A DNA stretch of 64,000 nucleotides from UBA7957 sp965224675 (GTDB lineage: Bacteria; Pseudomonadota; Gammaproteobacteria; Granulosicoccales; Granulosicoccaceae), in assembly GCA_965224675.1 (NCBI GenBank), contig CBDDAA010000002.1, forward strand, positions 310,001 to 374,000. Reading direction: 5' to 3'. The notes beneath the pieces are model-generated. The model saw nothing but the letters and a program-made list of their open reading frames with translations, searched no databases and was not told where the DNA came from. Both the position numbers and the translations under genes were made by a program. Below, piece after piece: positions 8,642 to 17,682 of this stretch; within the stretch, counting starts at the first letter, position 1; the number at the start of each line of letters is the position of its first letter.

Positions 8642-9585
8642 TAGATGGCACTCACTTTTTTTCTTCTCATGACCCAGAGAGGCACCAGGAAAGTGATGAG
8701 AATTAACAGAATCGAAAATAGAGAACCGAGTCCATCATCATCGCCATCGCTACGATCACTTCCATCATCGCCAACTCCACCTACATAATCGTTAATCCAC
8801 CCTGTAAAGGAAGCAACGCGTGTATAAACGCCATATGCATCTGCCACTGCACACCCGGCCCCATAGCTGACAATACCTGCTTGTTTGTATTGACCACTTT
8901 CTTTGATCATTAATGGTCCACCACTATCGCCGGCACAACTGTCTTTACCGCCATTCTTCAGCCCTGCACACATCTGCGATGAATGGATGGTTCCATAAAC
9001 TGAATTGCAGATACTATTGGATACTACAGGTACAGTTACTTCACGTAAAATTTTTGGAAATGCAGAAGATTGATTTGTAAATGTATCATATTTTGTTGCG
9101 CCCCAGCCTATCACAACTGAATCTGTACCTGTGGATGAGTCGTCCTTATAGATTTCCATAGTTGGATGGGAAGTGGATTGCGCCAATTCCAACAATGCAA
9201 TGTCGTTAGTTGAAGATGTAGTTTCAGGTTGGTAATCAGGATGAATAATCGTATTGGTAACAACCAACTCATCGGCTTCATCATCAAGGTTATCAATCCC
9301 TAATACCACCCTGATATCAGCGGCAGGCACGGGATCGAAATTCTTATCATACAAGCAATGTGCCGCTGTCAAAACCCAACGCCTGCCAATCAGGTTCGCG
9401 CCGCAAAATTGGCGCTGGAACCGCGTATCGTCCACTACATCCAACGATCTGACTAATGCCGCGGCTGACGGCCAATTCTTAATGCTCGTTTGTTCTCCAC
9501 CTATAATCCGGTTTTCTACATCCGCAAGTGCAGTTGCACATAATAATGAGCCAAATATTAATGATATTAGATTTCTGGTAATCAT
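8641..9585 (-). CDS. Trypsin-like serine protease with GlyGly-CTERM-type tail
   Basis: Secreted S1-family protease, 314 aa from the ATG at 9585. That start is preceded by AGGAAA at good spacing and begins a clean signal peptide, so I prefer it to the upstream ATG at 9648. The activation site IIGG is at residues 27-30. The triad is H76 (TAAHC), D128 (NDIALL) and S221 (GDSGGP). D215 lies in the S1 pocket, which predicts cleavage after Lys or Arg. The C-terminus has an Asp/Gly-rich linker, then GLGS, a membrane segment and MRRKK. This three-part tail is typical of GlyGly-CTERM proteins, which are cut by rhombosortase and exported by type II secretion. Neither of those partners is in the window. 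Confidence 0.9.
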   Translation of the reverse strand: MITRNLISLIFGSLLCATALADVENRIIGGEQTSIKNWPSAAALVRSLDVVDDTRFQRQFCGANLIGRRWVLTAAHCLYDKNFDPVPAADIRVVLGIDNLDDEADELVVTNTIIHPDYQPETTSSTNDIALLELAQSTSHPTMEIYKDDSSTGTDSVVIGWGATKYDTFTNQSSAFPKILREVTVPVVSNSICNSVYGTIHSSQMCAGLKNGGKDSCAGDSGGPLMIKESGQYKQAGIVSYGAGCAVADAYGVYTRVASFTGWINDYVGGVGDDGSDRSDGDDDGLGSLFSILLILITFLVPLWVMRRKKVSAI

Positions 9586-9720
9586 GAATTTCCTGATAGC
9601 GCTGAGAGTGGTATTCCCAATGTATGATTGCAATGGCCTGACATGCAACTCATGTAAGAATTATGCCATAATTGAGATTATAGAAATTCAACAGAAAAGA
9701 TGGTTTTAAGCAGATAACGC

Positions 9721-10716
9721 CTAAGATACAGCCTGCAGCTCTCGGTCATCAATATTTGAAGCATACCGATAAACAATAAACAGAAAGAACTGCACACCAA
9801 AAATCAAAGACGCCATCCACATATGCAGCGGTTGGGCAAATGCCGGCACATTAAATCTATCCAATGCAACCCCCAGCATAATCGTACCAATAACCAACAC
9901 TGATAGCCCTAACGAAAACCCAAAAAACAATGCCTGTTGTGGCCGGACTTTGAAAAGGTTCCAGATTATCCAAAGATTGATGGCTAAAATTATTAATGAG
10001 AATGAGCGATGGATCAAGAATATCGCTGGTAAATTATCAATCCAAAGATCCCTATACGTGTAATCAAACTGGTGAGCAATGATGTCAATCGCCTCACGAA
10101 CTTGTGTGCCCATGACCATTTGTATTAATGTCATGCCCATCGCGACTTTTATTACCACAGGAAACAGGTTTGATAATTCACGCAGATCAAATCGGGTCAG
10201 GATTTCTCTTTGCGACCGGGCTACTGCAACTATTAACAGGGCAACAATGATCTGCGCAACAATCATGTGGACAGTAATCATGCCAGGCGCCAGATTACTG
10301 GCGACAACCTGAGAACCCAACCAGCCTTGAAAGCCCACCAGAATAAATGCTGCTAATGAGATGTAAAATACAGGTTTGTCACGCTTCAAAAATACTATAG
10401 AAAGCAATAGGGTGAGAAATATCAGGAACCCTGTACTTACTCCGAGTAAGCGATTGAAGTACTCAGTCCAGGTTTTACGGACATTAAACTCAGTTTCCAG
10501 ATATCCACGATCAGCATAGATTTGTTGATAATTATCGGGAAGTTCAGCTTCACTGGTAGGCGGGATCCATTGTCCGAAACAAGTGGGCCAATCTGGACAG
10601 CCCATACCAGAACCTGTGGCTCTGACTACACCACCCACGAGAATCAAAATATAGACTGTCAGAATAGTCAGCAATCCCATATAGCGAAATCGTCGAATCA
10701 CAGGCAAAACAGGCAT
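9721..10716 (-). CDS. ctaA: Heme A synthase (COX15/CtaA family)
   Basis: Multi-spanning inner-membrane enzyme that oxidises the C8 methyl of heme O to the formyl of heme A for aa3-type cytochrome oxidase. The sequence has about eight hydrophobic segments, the VRATGSGMGCPDWPTCFGQW block after the first helix, and conserved histidines near EYFNRLLG, MITVHM, IHRSFS and PLHMW, as in COX15 proteins. The frame also has an ATG at 10752, but a GGAGGG box sits about 11 bases before the Met at 10716, which gives the usual N-terminus, so I use that (331 aa). It stands apart from other cox genes: ctaB and the oxidase subunits are not here. Confidence 0.93.
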   Translation of the reverse strand: MPVLPVIRRFRYMGLLTILTVYILILVGGVVRATGSGMGCPDWPTCFGQWIPPTSEAELPDNYQQIYADRGYLETEFNVRKTWTEYFNRLLGVSTGFLIFLTLLLSIVFLKRDKPVFYISLAAFILVGFQGWLGSQVVASNLAPGMITVHMIVAQIIVALLIVAVARSQREILTRFDLRELSNLFPVVIKVAMGMTLIQMVMGTQVREAIDIIAHQFDYTYRDLWIDNLPAIFLIHRSFSLIILAINLWIIWNLFKVRPQQALFFGFSLGLSVLVIGTIMLGVALDRFNVPAFAQPLHMWMASLIFGVQFFLFIVYRYASNIDDRELQAVS

Positions 10717-10926
10717 AGATCGAACATCCCTCCAGAAAAATTGGCCGAGCATCCCTGCTCGTGTTATTTAATACAGTAATCTACCACATCGATCATGATA
10801 CTAAGGTGATATTTCGTTCTTAAGCTCTTTGAGCCTTACAGTCTACCTGACAAATGCATTAAATGTGGAGATTGCCCATATACTAGGGAGAACTAAACAA
10901 CCGAGTCTATGCCGGGGTCTGGAACT

Positions 10927-10945
10927 AACCCCAGCAATGGGGGTG
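10927..10945 (-). terminator. Hairpin after the hsp20 pair
   Basis: On the minus strand, directly after the last hsp20 stop codon, ACCCC and GGGGT form a short GC-rich stem with a loop of about six bases, followed by a weak T-rich stretch. Position and shape suit the end of the hsp20 transcript. The T tract is short, so termination may be partial. Confidence 0.5.
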
Positions 10946-10948
10946 TAA

Positions 10949-11365
10949 TCAAGCAGCCTGAACCTCTATCCTGCGTGGTAAAGCTTCCGATATTTTCGGA
11001 ATTTTCAAGGTTAGCACGCCACTCTTCAAACGAGCCTCTATCTTCGAGGTATCCAGCTCCGGACTTAATTTAAACGCCCTTCGGTACTTTGTAGTGCGCA
11101 TGTTGAATACATGGAAGTTCCTATTGCTGGTCTGTTCATGTTTAATCACGCCTTCAATAACAAGCGTCTCGCCATCAACCTGTATGTTAAGATCTTCATT
11201 TAACACACCGGGCAAATCCGCTATCAGGCTCAGGCACTCTTGGTTTTCATGTATATCAACAGCGGGCCGGGTCATCACCTGCGTATTCTCCGATCGTTCA
11301 TTGATGGATTTATTTTCCGGATTCTGATCCGCTTGCTTGATTGTGTTTAAATTATTCGTACTCAT
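10949..11365 (-). CDS. Small heat shock protein, Hsp20 family (second copy)
   Basis: ATP-independent holdase chaperone with an alpha-crystallin domain over about residues 35-135. The domain shows the NxxxFxF-type middle strand (RNFHVFNMRTTKYRRAFKL) and the late GVLTLKIPK motif, close to the family's GVL core. I start it at the ATG at 11365 (138 aa), which has a GGAGA box at proper spacing. The frame opens 15 bases earlier at a TTG that would use up that box. It follows the first hsp20 gene with only about 15 bases between them. Its sequence is quite different from its neighbour, so this is an old pair and not a recent duplication. Confidence 0.9.
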   Translation of the reverse strand: MSTNNLNTIKQADQNPENKSINERSENTQVMTRPAVDIHENQECLSLIADLPGVLNEDLNIQVDGETLVIEGVIKHEQTSNRNFHVFNMRTTKYRRAFKLSPELDTSKIEARLKSGVLTLKIPKISEALPRRIEVQAA

Positions 11366-11380
11366 TGATATTCTCCGCAA

Positions 11381-11824
11381 TTACTGCACTTTAATTTGTC
11401 GGGGTTTTACCGCTTCGTGCCTTTGCACACTGATATGCAATACGCCTTCGGTATACCGAGCCTCAACGCTATCTGGATCAACATTTTCGGGCAGTGTGAA
11501 AACGCGGTTAAATTTACCTTGTGATCTTTCACGCAAGTGGAAATGCCCCTTTTCCAGTTCCTTTTCCACTCTGGTTGCACTGACAGACAAGATATTGTTC
11601 TGCACAGAAATCTCAATCGCGTCAGCTTCAAGACCCGTTACAAATAAGTAGACATCGACCTTTTCCGCAGTAGTGGCGATATTTATTGGTGGAAAGCCTC
11701 CCCGAGCTGGCATACGGATATCCGTACGCTCTGGAAAGTATCCAAAATTATTCTCCAAACCTCTGTGCAGTTGTTGAAACTGATCAATAAAGGCATTGTC
11801 GAACGATGTAAATGGAAGCAACAT
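11381..11824 (-). CDS. Small heat shock protein, Hsp20/IbpA-like (first copy)
   Basis: Holdase chaperone of 147 aa that binds unfolding proteins in the cytoplasm. The alpha-crystallin domain spans about residues 40-140, with the GVLHISVQ core near the C-terminus and a hydrophobic N-terminal arm (FTSFDNAFIDQFQQL), as in IbpA-like proteins. The ATG at 11824 has an AGGAGA box a few bases upstream. It is the first gene of a two-gene heat shock operon whose promoter, about 75 bases upstream of the start, matches the sigma-32 consensus. Heat induction is therefore well supported by sequence. Confidence 0.92.
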   Translation of the reverse strand: MLLPFTSFDNAFIDQFQQLHRGLENNFGYFPERTDIRMPARGGFPPINIATTAEKVDVYLFVTGLEADAIEISVQNNILSVSATRVEKELEKGHFHLRERSQGKFNRVFTLPENVDPDSVEARYTEGVLHISVQRHEAVKPRQIKVQ

Positions 11825-11899
11825 TATATTCTCCTAATTTGTTAGTGATTATTGATCAGCCTTGATTTATGCTGATAAAAGTCATTTGATTGCTTAAAA

Positions 11900-11925
11900 A
11901 TGGGGGTAAGAGAAAATATTTCAAG
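11900..11925 (-). promoter_or_regulatory. Sigma-32 (RpoH) heat shock promoter of the hsp20 operon
   Basis: Reading the minus strand, CTTGAAA (11925-11919) is followed after 13 bases by CCCCAT (11905-11900) and TT. Both boxes match the established RpoH consensus, with spacing inside its normal range, and the site lies upstream of the first hsp20 gene. A small ATCAGC/GCTGAT hairpin lies in the leader between promoter and start, but it does not cover the ribosome binding site. Confidence 0.88.
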
Positions 11926-12032
11926 CTTGTATTTTATTGAGTCATAATAATTTTTATCTGCATATAAGGGCAATATCCTGAAACTCAAGATGAAGTACAT
12001 TTGGATTTGATGTTTATTTAAGAGAATTCTCC

Positions 12033-13241
12033 ATGTATAAACTAAAAAACGTACTAACCTGGCTGGTTATAGCTATTTTTATACTGAACACTCAAAACGC
12101 ATGCAGCACCGATAAGGCAAGCACCATATCTATAGACGTATCACCAAAATCCACTGTAAGAATCCAGTTAAAGGATGCTTTCAAAAATCTTAGTTTTCAA
12201 TCACCTGTTGCCATGGCTCAGCCAAAACCTGGGAATGGATATTGGTATGTAGTGGAACGGACAGGGAAAGTCTTCCGAGTGCCCATTAATAATGAAAACA
12301 CTCATGAAAAAGTTCTGTATCTGGATTACAGCAGAAAGGTAAACACGATTTCAGAAGGTGGATTACTATCGTTGGCGTTCGACCCGGAATATCCCAGCAA
12401 TCGTACGGTATACATCTCGTACACAGAGACTTCAATTAACAATGACTATAGTCAGACATCTGTCATTGCAAGGCTCACCGAATCCAGTCTAACGGGTCTG
12501 TTAGATAACAGTTCCGAACATCGCCTACTTGAATTGGGCCAACCATACAATAACCACAACGGTGGTCAAATTGCTTTTGGACCTGATAACTATTTATATA
12601 TTGGATTTGGCGACGGGGGTAGTGGCGGTGACCCACATCAAAATGGACAAAACCGCGAGACACTGCTTGGCAGTCTTTTACGAATAGATGTCAGTAGTGG
12701 CGATAGGTACAGTATTCCTGAAGATAACCCCTTTGTTGGAAAACAAGGTCGCGATGAAATTTTTGCTTATGGGCTGAGAAACCCATGGCGTTGGAGCTTT
12801 GATTCTGAGACAGGGCAATTATGGCTTAGCGATGTCGGTCAGAACAGTGTTGAAGAAGTTAATATAATCCAATCAGGTAATAACTATGGCTGGAATTGTT
12901 ACGAAGGCTACGCGAATTTCAACCCGGAGAATTGCACTGATAAGAACTTGCTGACATTTCCAGTTGCCCAATACAGTCACAAAGAAGGAAGTTCAATTAC
13001 TGGCGGTTATGTCTATCGTGGAATCTTATTGCCCGAGTTATCTGGAAACTATATTTTTGGCGATTTTACAAAGGGGAAAATATGGCACCTTAAACCCGAA
13101 CAAAACAATACGTATTCCCGATTTCTTTTGCTTGACACAAAACATGCCATCTCCTCGTTCGCAGAGTCTAATGAAAGAGAATTGTATATCCTTGATTTTT
13201 ATGGAGGAAAAATTTTTCATATCATCCCCCATCAACCATGA
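12033..13241 (+). CDS. PQQ-type soluble sugar dehydrogenase (glucose/sorbosone dehydrogenase family)
   Basis: Secreted six-bladed beta-propeller oxidoreductase-like protein, 402 aa. An N-terminal signal runs to about residue 27. It ends NACS, so a lipoprotein is possible, but the lipobox is not classical. Family motifs are visible in order: GLLSLAFDP, NHNGGQ, GFGDGGSGGDP, AYGLRNPWRW, DVGQN and the GGYVYRG strand near the end. By family these oxidise aldoses using pyrroloquinoline quinone. No PQQ biosynthesis gene is present here, and the true substrate cannot be read from the sequence. It stands alone, upstream of the polyphosphate kinase gene, with about 120 bases between them. Confidence 0.87.
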   Translation: MYKLKNVLTWLVIAIFILNTQNACSTDKASTISIDVSPKSTVRIQLKDAFKNLSFQSPVAMAQPKPGNGYWYVVERTGKVFRVPINNENTHEKVLYLDYSRKVNTISEGGLLSLAFDPEYPSNRTVYISYTETSINNDYSQTSVIARLTESSLTGLLDNSSEHRLLELGQPYNNHNGGQIAFGPDNYLYIGFGDGGSGGDPHQNGQNRETLLGSLLRIDVSSGDRYSIPEDNPFVGKQGRDEIFAYGLRNPWRWSFDSETGQLWLSDVGQNSVEEVNIIQSGNNYGWNCYEGYANFNPENCTDKNLLTFPVAQYSHKEGSSITGGYVYRGILLPELSGNYIFGDFTKGKIWHLKPEQNNTYSRFLLLDTKHAISSFAESNERELYILDFYGGKIFHIIPHQP

Positions 13242-13360
13242 TCGCCGGTTGTTCAAAAAATGACTTTTAGCCAATAATCTGTCATATTTATTGCAAGGAA
13301 CGCTCATCAATCTGAGCTTTGATTCAATAATCACTCACAAGTTTGGCGAGGAGGCCAAGA

Positions 13361-14251
13361 ATGGGAAAACACAAAAAAACCAAACAAGAAATGAAACAGA
13401 TTCTTAAACATCTGACTAACCCTAAAAAAGTACTGGAATCCCCAAGCATTATCTCTGGAAAACAACTTCTCTTAATAAGCCACAAACTCGGACTATACCC
13501 CTATGCAGAAAAATTAGATGTCAAACAATACGAGAAAGAAAAACACTTACTACAGATTGAACTGCTCAAAGTTCAATCATGGGTAAAAGATAGTGGTCAG
13601 AAAATTCTTGTTCTTTTTGAGGGCCGCGATGCAGCCGGAAAGGGCGGGACGATCACCCGTTTTATGGAACACCTCAACCCACGTGCAGCACATATTGTCG
13701 CCCTGGAAAAACCAACAGCCCGTGAGCAGGGGCAATGGTATTTTCAACGTTACATAAGCCACTTACCAACTGCTGGAGAAATGGTCTTCTTTGATCGCTC
13801 CTGGTACAACCGAGCGGGCGTGGAGCGTGTGATGGGATTTTGCTCTGATCATGAATATCTGGAATTTATGCGACAAACACCCAACGTGGAACGTATGCTG
13901 GTCAACAGTGGAATAAAGTTGTTTAAGTTTTGGTTTTCTGTCAGCCGACATGAGCAGCTTCGCAGATTTCATTCACGCAGACATGATCTACTAAAGCACT
14001 GGAAGCTCAGCCCAATTGATTTGAAGTCACTTGATAAGTGGGATGACTACACAGAAGCAAAAAATGCCATGTTTTTCTATACCAATACTGCTGATGCCCC
14101 TTGGACTGTAATCAAATCAGATGATAAAAAACGAGCAAGAATAAACTGTATGCGACATTTCCTGCATACCTTGGATTATCCAGGAAAGGATAAAAGTATT
14201 GCTTATAGTCCAAACGATAAGATCGTGGGTAAAATTAATAACGCATCCTAA
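13361..14251 (+). CDS. Polyphosphate kinase 2 family protein
   Basis: Cytoplasmic phosphotransferase that uses polyphosphate to phosphorylate nucleotides, or the reverse. The start at the ATG at 13361 (296 aa) is chosen because a GAGGAGG box lies just before it. The frame upstream opens with a TTG that would read through that box. The Walker A motif GRDAAGKGG is at residues 88-96, with the catalytic-lid segment after it and the Walker B-like FFDRSWYNR with D145. Single-domain length fits class I PPK2. Whether it prefers ADP/GDP or monophosphates cannot be decided by eye. It is next to the glycogen locus, so energy storage as polyphosphate and as glycogen are neighbours here. Confidence 0.92.
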   Translation: MGKHKKTKQEMKQILKHLTNPKKVLESPSIISGKQLLLISHKLGLYPYAEKLDVKQYEKEKHLLQIELLKVQSWVKDSGQKILVLFEGRDAAGKGGTITRFMEHLNPRAAHIVALEKPTAREQGQWYFQRYISHLPTAGEMVFFDRSWYNRAGVERVMGFCSDHEYLEFMRQTPNVERMLVNSGIKLFKFWFSVSRHEQLRRFHSRRHDLLKHWKLSPIDLKSLDKWDDYTEAKNAMFFYTNTADAPWTVIKSDDKKRARINCMRHFLHTLDYPGKDKSIAYSPNDKIVGKINNAS

Positions 14252-14309
14252 TGCATTCAGCCCCTACAGAGTACTGACTATAAGAAATACATAGAACCTG
14301 CACAATCAG

Positions 14310-15587
14310 TCATCGATTAAAGTGAATATTTTGCCCCATGGAATCGGGTGTCACTAATACGACACCTTCTGGTGAGACATAGAATTTTTTCCGATCTGCA
14401 TCCAGATCTTCACCGATAACAGTGTCATCAGGAATGATACAACCTTTATCTATAATTGCCTTGTGGATTCTCGCACGTCTGCCTATGGAAACATCAGGTA
14501 GCAAGACGCTGTCAGTAATGACTGCATGGCAATTGACGCGGGCATTGGTAAACAGGACTGAGCGCTTAATTTGTCCTCCTGAAACAACACAACCGCCAGA
14601 AACCAGAGAATCGAGAGCCTGTCCTCTGCGATCATCATCGTCAAAAACAAACTTCGCTGGAGGTACTTGCTCCTGGTAGGTCCAAATTGGCCATTCTCTA
14701 TCGTAGAGATTTAACTCTGGATCAACACTGGCCAATTCAATATTGGCGCTCCAATAAGCATCGACGGTACCTACATCTCTCCAATAAGCCTGTTGACCAC
14801 TTTGTAGATCCAGGAAGGGATAGGCATATACCCGGTAATTCTGAATAACATTGGGAATGATATCCTTACCAAAATCCCGAGTCGAATTGCGGGTATCGGC
14901 ATCTTTAATCAATTGTTCATAAAGAAAGGAAGTATTAAATATATATATACCCATCGACACCAATGAACTGTCATTATTACCGGGGATCATCGGCGGTTCA
15001 TCCGGTTTTTCCAAAAAGTCACAGACTCTACGGTCATTCGCTACTTTCATTACGCCAAAAGCGCGGGCATCCTCTCGTGGGACTTCTATACAGCCTATGG
15101 TAAGGTCAGCATCATTTGCAACATGATCCGCCAACATCGGACCGTAGTCCATTTTGTAGATATGATCTCCTGCCAACACAAGGACGAATTCTGGATCGTG
15201 TCCCCGCAAAATATCCAGATTTTGGTAAATCGCATCAGCAGTGCCCTGATACCAGAGTTCTTCCATCCGCTGCTGTGCTGGCATAATATGCACAAATTCA
15301 CCAATCTCACTGCGCATAAACCCCCACCCATTTTGCACATGCCTGATTAATGAATCTGATTTATATTGTGTTAATACTCCAATTTTACGGATACCTGAAT
15401 TCAGGCAGTTGGAAAGCGCGAAGTCAATAATACGGAATTTCCCACCAAAGGGAACCGCTGGTTTAGCACGCCATTCCGTAAGGTTTTTTAACCTTGACCC
15501 TCTGCCACCGCACAGTACCAATGCCAGTGTATTTCGAGTTAATAGACTGACAAATCGCTCAGGTTGATTCTGGCTCAACTCATTCAT
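14310..15587 (-). CDS. glgC: Glucose-1-phosphate adenylyltransferase, copy 1
   Basis: Makes ADP-glucose from ATP and glucose-1-phosphate, the committed step of glycogen synthesis. 425 aa, normal length. The nucleotide-binding motif GGRGSRL is near residue 28, followed by RAKPAVPFGGKFRIIDFALSNC in the family's order. WYQGTADA, the GDHIYKMDY metal site and the C-terminal left-handed helix (repeats around VVSGGQIKRSVL) are all present. It is transcribed away from the second glgC copy across a 665-base gap. The start codon has only a weak ribosome binding site. The two copies are clearly homologous but well diverged, so they may be regulated differently or form mixed tetramers (inference). Confidence 0.94.
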   Translation of the reverse strand: MNELSQNQPERFVSLLTRNTLALVLCGGRGSRLKNLTEWRAKPAVPFGGKFRIIDFALSNCLNSGIRKIGVLTQYKSDSLIRHVQNGWGFMRSEIGEFVHIMPAQQRMEELWYQGTADAIYQNLDILRGHDPEFVLVLAGDHIYKMDYGPMLADHVANDADLTIGCIEVPREDARAFGVMKVANDRRVCDFLEKPDEPPMIPGNNDSSLVSMGIYIFNTSFLYEQLIKDADTRNSTRDFGKDIIPNVIQNYRVYAYPFLDLQSGQQAYWRDVGTVDAYWSANIELASVDPELNLYDREWPIWTYQEQVPPAKFVFDDDDRRGQALDSLVSGGCVVSGGQIKRSVLFTNARVNCHAVITDSVLLPDVSIGRRARIHKAIIDKGCIIPDDTVIGEDLDADRKKFYVSPEGVVLVTPDSMGQNIHFNR

Positions 15588-16252
15588 ACTATCGCTACCG
15601 TATTAGTTTTTTTAAACATCTAAATACAATTCAGCTTTAATAGTTTATCTGACCCCAAACACAGCGCCTACACCTTGGTTAATGGCATATTGAGGCAGTG
15701 ATGAAGAGGTATAACAGCCGATAAGATTCTAAGTATAAGTTGCTATATCGAAACGCTATAAGTGATGATTTTCCCTTTATCCACAAACCTCTTTTACTAA
15801 AGTAATCGTTATAAACATGATTTTTTCACTGGCGCCGATTCAATTGTGAGCTTTACCTGATGATCTATCATTGACTGATAGCAAGTTGTCCACCACGCAT
15901 TTACGGCAAATTTATTCATTCACTTTATCCGTCCAGGGGTATAACAATTGCATAAAAACAGAAAGAATTATTTGTCAATGAATCGGCACCAGTCTCTTAA
16001 CCTGCAAACATTAAAACAGAGGAAAAGTTGGTTAATTCGATTTCCAGTTACCTAGTCACTCTGGAATAACCGAGATGACAGATTACATTGGTAATTAGTA
16101 ATCGAAACCCTTCTCCATCATAACACCTGATTCTGGCCATTTGCCACAGATTCAGTTATCAACTTTTTAAACCTGAGATGTGCACTCAACACATTTGGAT
16201 AAGATTGATGAAAATTATTAGTAAGTCTGCAAAAAAAAAGGAGAAGTATTGC
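15588..16252. other. Divergent intergenic region between the two glgC genes
   Basis: About 665 bases separate two divergently transcribed glgC copies. No open frame with coding character is present. The sequence is AT-rich with several short inverted repeats, one near 15868-15885 (CTATCATTGACTGATAG), but none is strong enough to name as an operator. The length suggests two independent promoters and room for regulation. Confidence 0.4.
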
Positions 16253-17527
16253 ATGGGACCAAGGTTAGTCTCAGAATTAACGCGTAACACACTGGTATTG
16301 GTATTAGCTGGAGGGGAAGGCTCACGTCTAAAAGGCCTTACCAAATGGCGGGCAAAACCTGCGCTGCCTTTTGGCGGCAAATACCGAATCATTGACTTCG
16401 CATTGTCTAACTGTATTAATTCAGGGTTCAGGAGAATCGGGGTGCTCTGTCAGTACAAGTCACATTCGCTCATTTTACATTTGCAACGCGCCTGGAGTTT
16501 CATGCGTATGGAAATCGGTGAATTTGTGGAGATTCTTCCAGCTCAACAACGTACCGGGAAAAATTGGTATAGAGGAACAGCTGATGCCCTGTATCAAAAC
16601 CTGGATATCATGCAGAGACACGGATCCAAATACGTTATGGTATTGGGGGGAGATCATATCTATACCACAGACTTCACCTCCATGCTTGTTCAACATGTAG
16701 AATCCGGTGCAGATGTAACCGTTTGCTGTATTGAGGTGCCTAAAGAGGAAGCCTCTGCATTCGGTGTAATGTCTGTAGACCGTCAACAACGCATCACTCA
16801 ATTTGAAGAAAAACCACAAAAAGCAGCTACAATTCCTGGTAAACCAGATAAGTCGTTGGTTTCAATGGGTATTTATGTTTTTTCCACACGTGTGCTTTAT
16901 GAATATCTGACTAAAGATGCCAAAAAGAAGAACTCTTCTCATGACTTTGGGCATGATATCATCCCTGCCGCGATTAATCAGTGTAAGACCATGGCCTTCC
17001 GTTTTGAAAATGAAACAAAAGGTCCTCATTATTGGAAAGATGTAGGTACGCTCTATTCGTATTGGAAGGCCAATATGGAGTTATGTGATGTCGATCCGGC
17101 GCTTAACCTCTATGATCGCGATTGGCCCATTTGGACTTATCAAACACATTACCCACCGGCAAAATTTGTTTTTAATGACACCGATCGACAAGGCCATGCA
17201 TTGGATTCGTTGGTATCCGCCGGTTGTATTGTGTCGGGCGCGCAAATAGATCATTCTGTCCTGTTTACAGCAACTCGCGTCGAAAGCCGATCAGTAGTTA
17301 GGAATTCGGTTATCCTGCCGAAGGTCGATATTGGCCAAGATTGCCGAATAAGCAATGCCATTATAGACAAAAACTGTATCATACCCAACGGTACTATAAT
17401 TGGCGAAGACCATGAGCTGGACAAAAAAAGATTTTATATAACCGCAGAAGGCATTATATTAGTGACCCTCGATATGCTCGAACAGCAAGATGTATCAGCT
17501 CCATGGCGAAATTCAGATGCTGCATGA
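16253..17527 (+). CDS. glgC: Glucose-1-phosphate adenylyltransferase, copy 2
   Basis: Second ADP-glucose synthase, 424 aa from the ATG at 16253, which has an AGGAG box nine bases upstream. The frame opens at 16178, but that would add 25 basic residues not seen in the other copy. All family blocks are present: GGEGSRL, RAKPALPFGGKYRIIDFALSNC, YRGTADA, GGDHIYTTDF and the C-terminal beta-helix. Near the C-terminus, FVFNDTDRQGHALDSLVS runs closely parallel to the other copy. It leads a rightward cluster with malQ-glgB-glgA-glgP, but two hairpins separate it from malQ, so it may be a separate transcript. Having two glgC genes in one locus is uncommon but known. Confidence 0.94.
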   Translation: MGPRLVSELTRNTLVLVLAGGEGSRLKGLTKWRAKPALPFGGKYRIIDFALSNCINSGFRRIGVLCQYKSHSLILHLQRAWSFMRMEIGEFVEILPAQQRTGKNWYRGTADALYQNLDIMQRHGSKYVMVLGGDHIYTTDFTSMLVQHVESGADVTVCCIEVPKEEASAFGVMSVDRQQRITQFEEKPQKAATIPGKPDKSLVSMGIYVFSTRVLYEYLTKDAKKKNSSHDFGHDIIPAAINQCKTMAFRFENETKGPHYWKDVGTLYSYWKANMELCDVDPALNLYDRDWPIWTYQTHYPPAKFVFNDTDRQGHALDSLVSAGCIVSGAQIDHSVLFTATRVESRSVVRNSVILPKVDIGQDCRISNAIIDKNCIIPNGTIIGEDHELDKKRFYITAEGIILVTLDMLEQQDVSAPWRNSDAA

Positions 17528-17547
17528 GGTTATTGATGACACCCCCT

Positions 17548-17598
17548 AGTATTGCCAATACTTGAAAGTAGCAAGTAGATAGTAATTACACTATCTAC
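17548..17598 (+). terminator. Two hairpins between glgC and malQ
   Basis: Two perfect short stems follow the glgC stop: AGTATT/AATACT with a three-base loop (17548-17562), and GTAGATAGT/ACTATCTAC with a six-base loop (17575-17598). Neither is followed by a T tract, so this is more likely an mRNA-processing or partial-termination structure than a full intrinsic terminator. Confidence 0.45.
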
Positions 17599-17682
17599 CC
17601 TGCCCTCAGAAACCTCATAATTTATAGATTGTAGGATTCATCAGGATTTAATCCATCGGCATCGATTCTGAAAGGATAATCA

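Noticed and set aside
10824..10834. GCTCTTTGAGC palindrome upstream of ctaA as a LexA site
   Set aside because: Shares a 9-base core with the palindrome before lexA, but ctaA is not an expected SOS gene; kept only as a caution.
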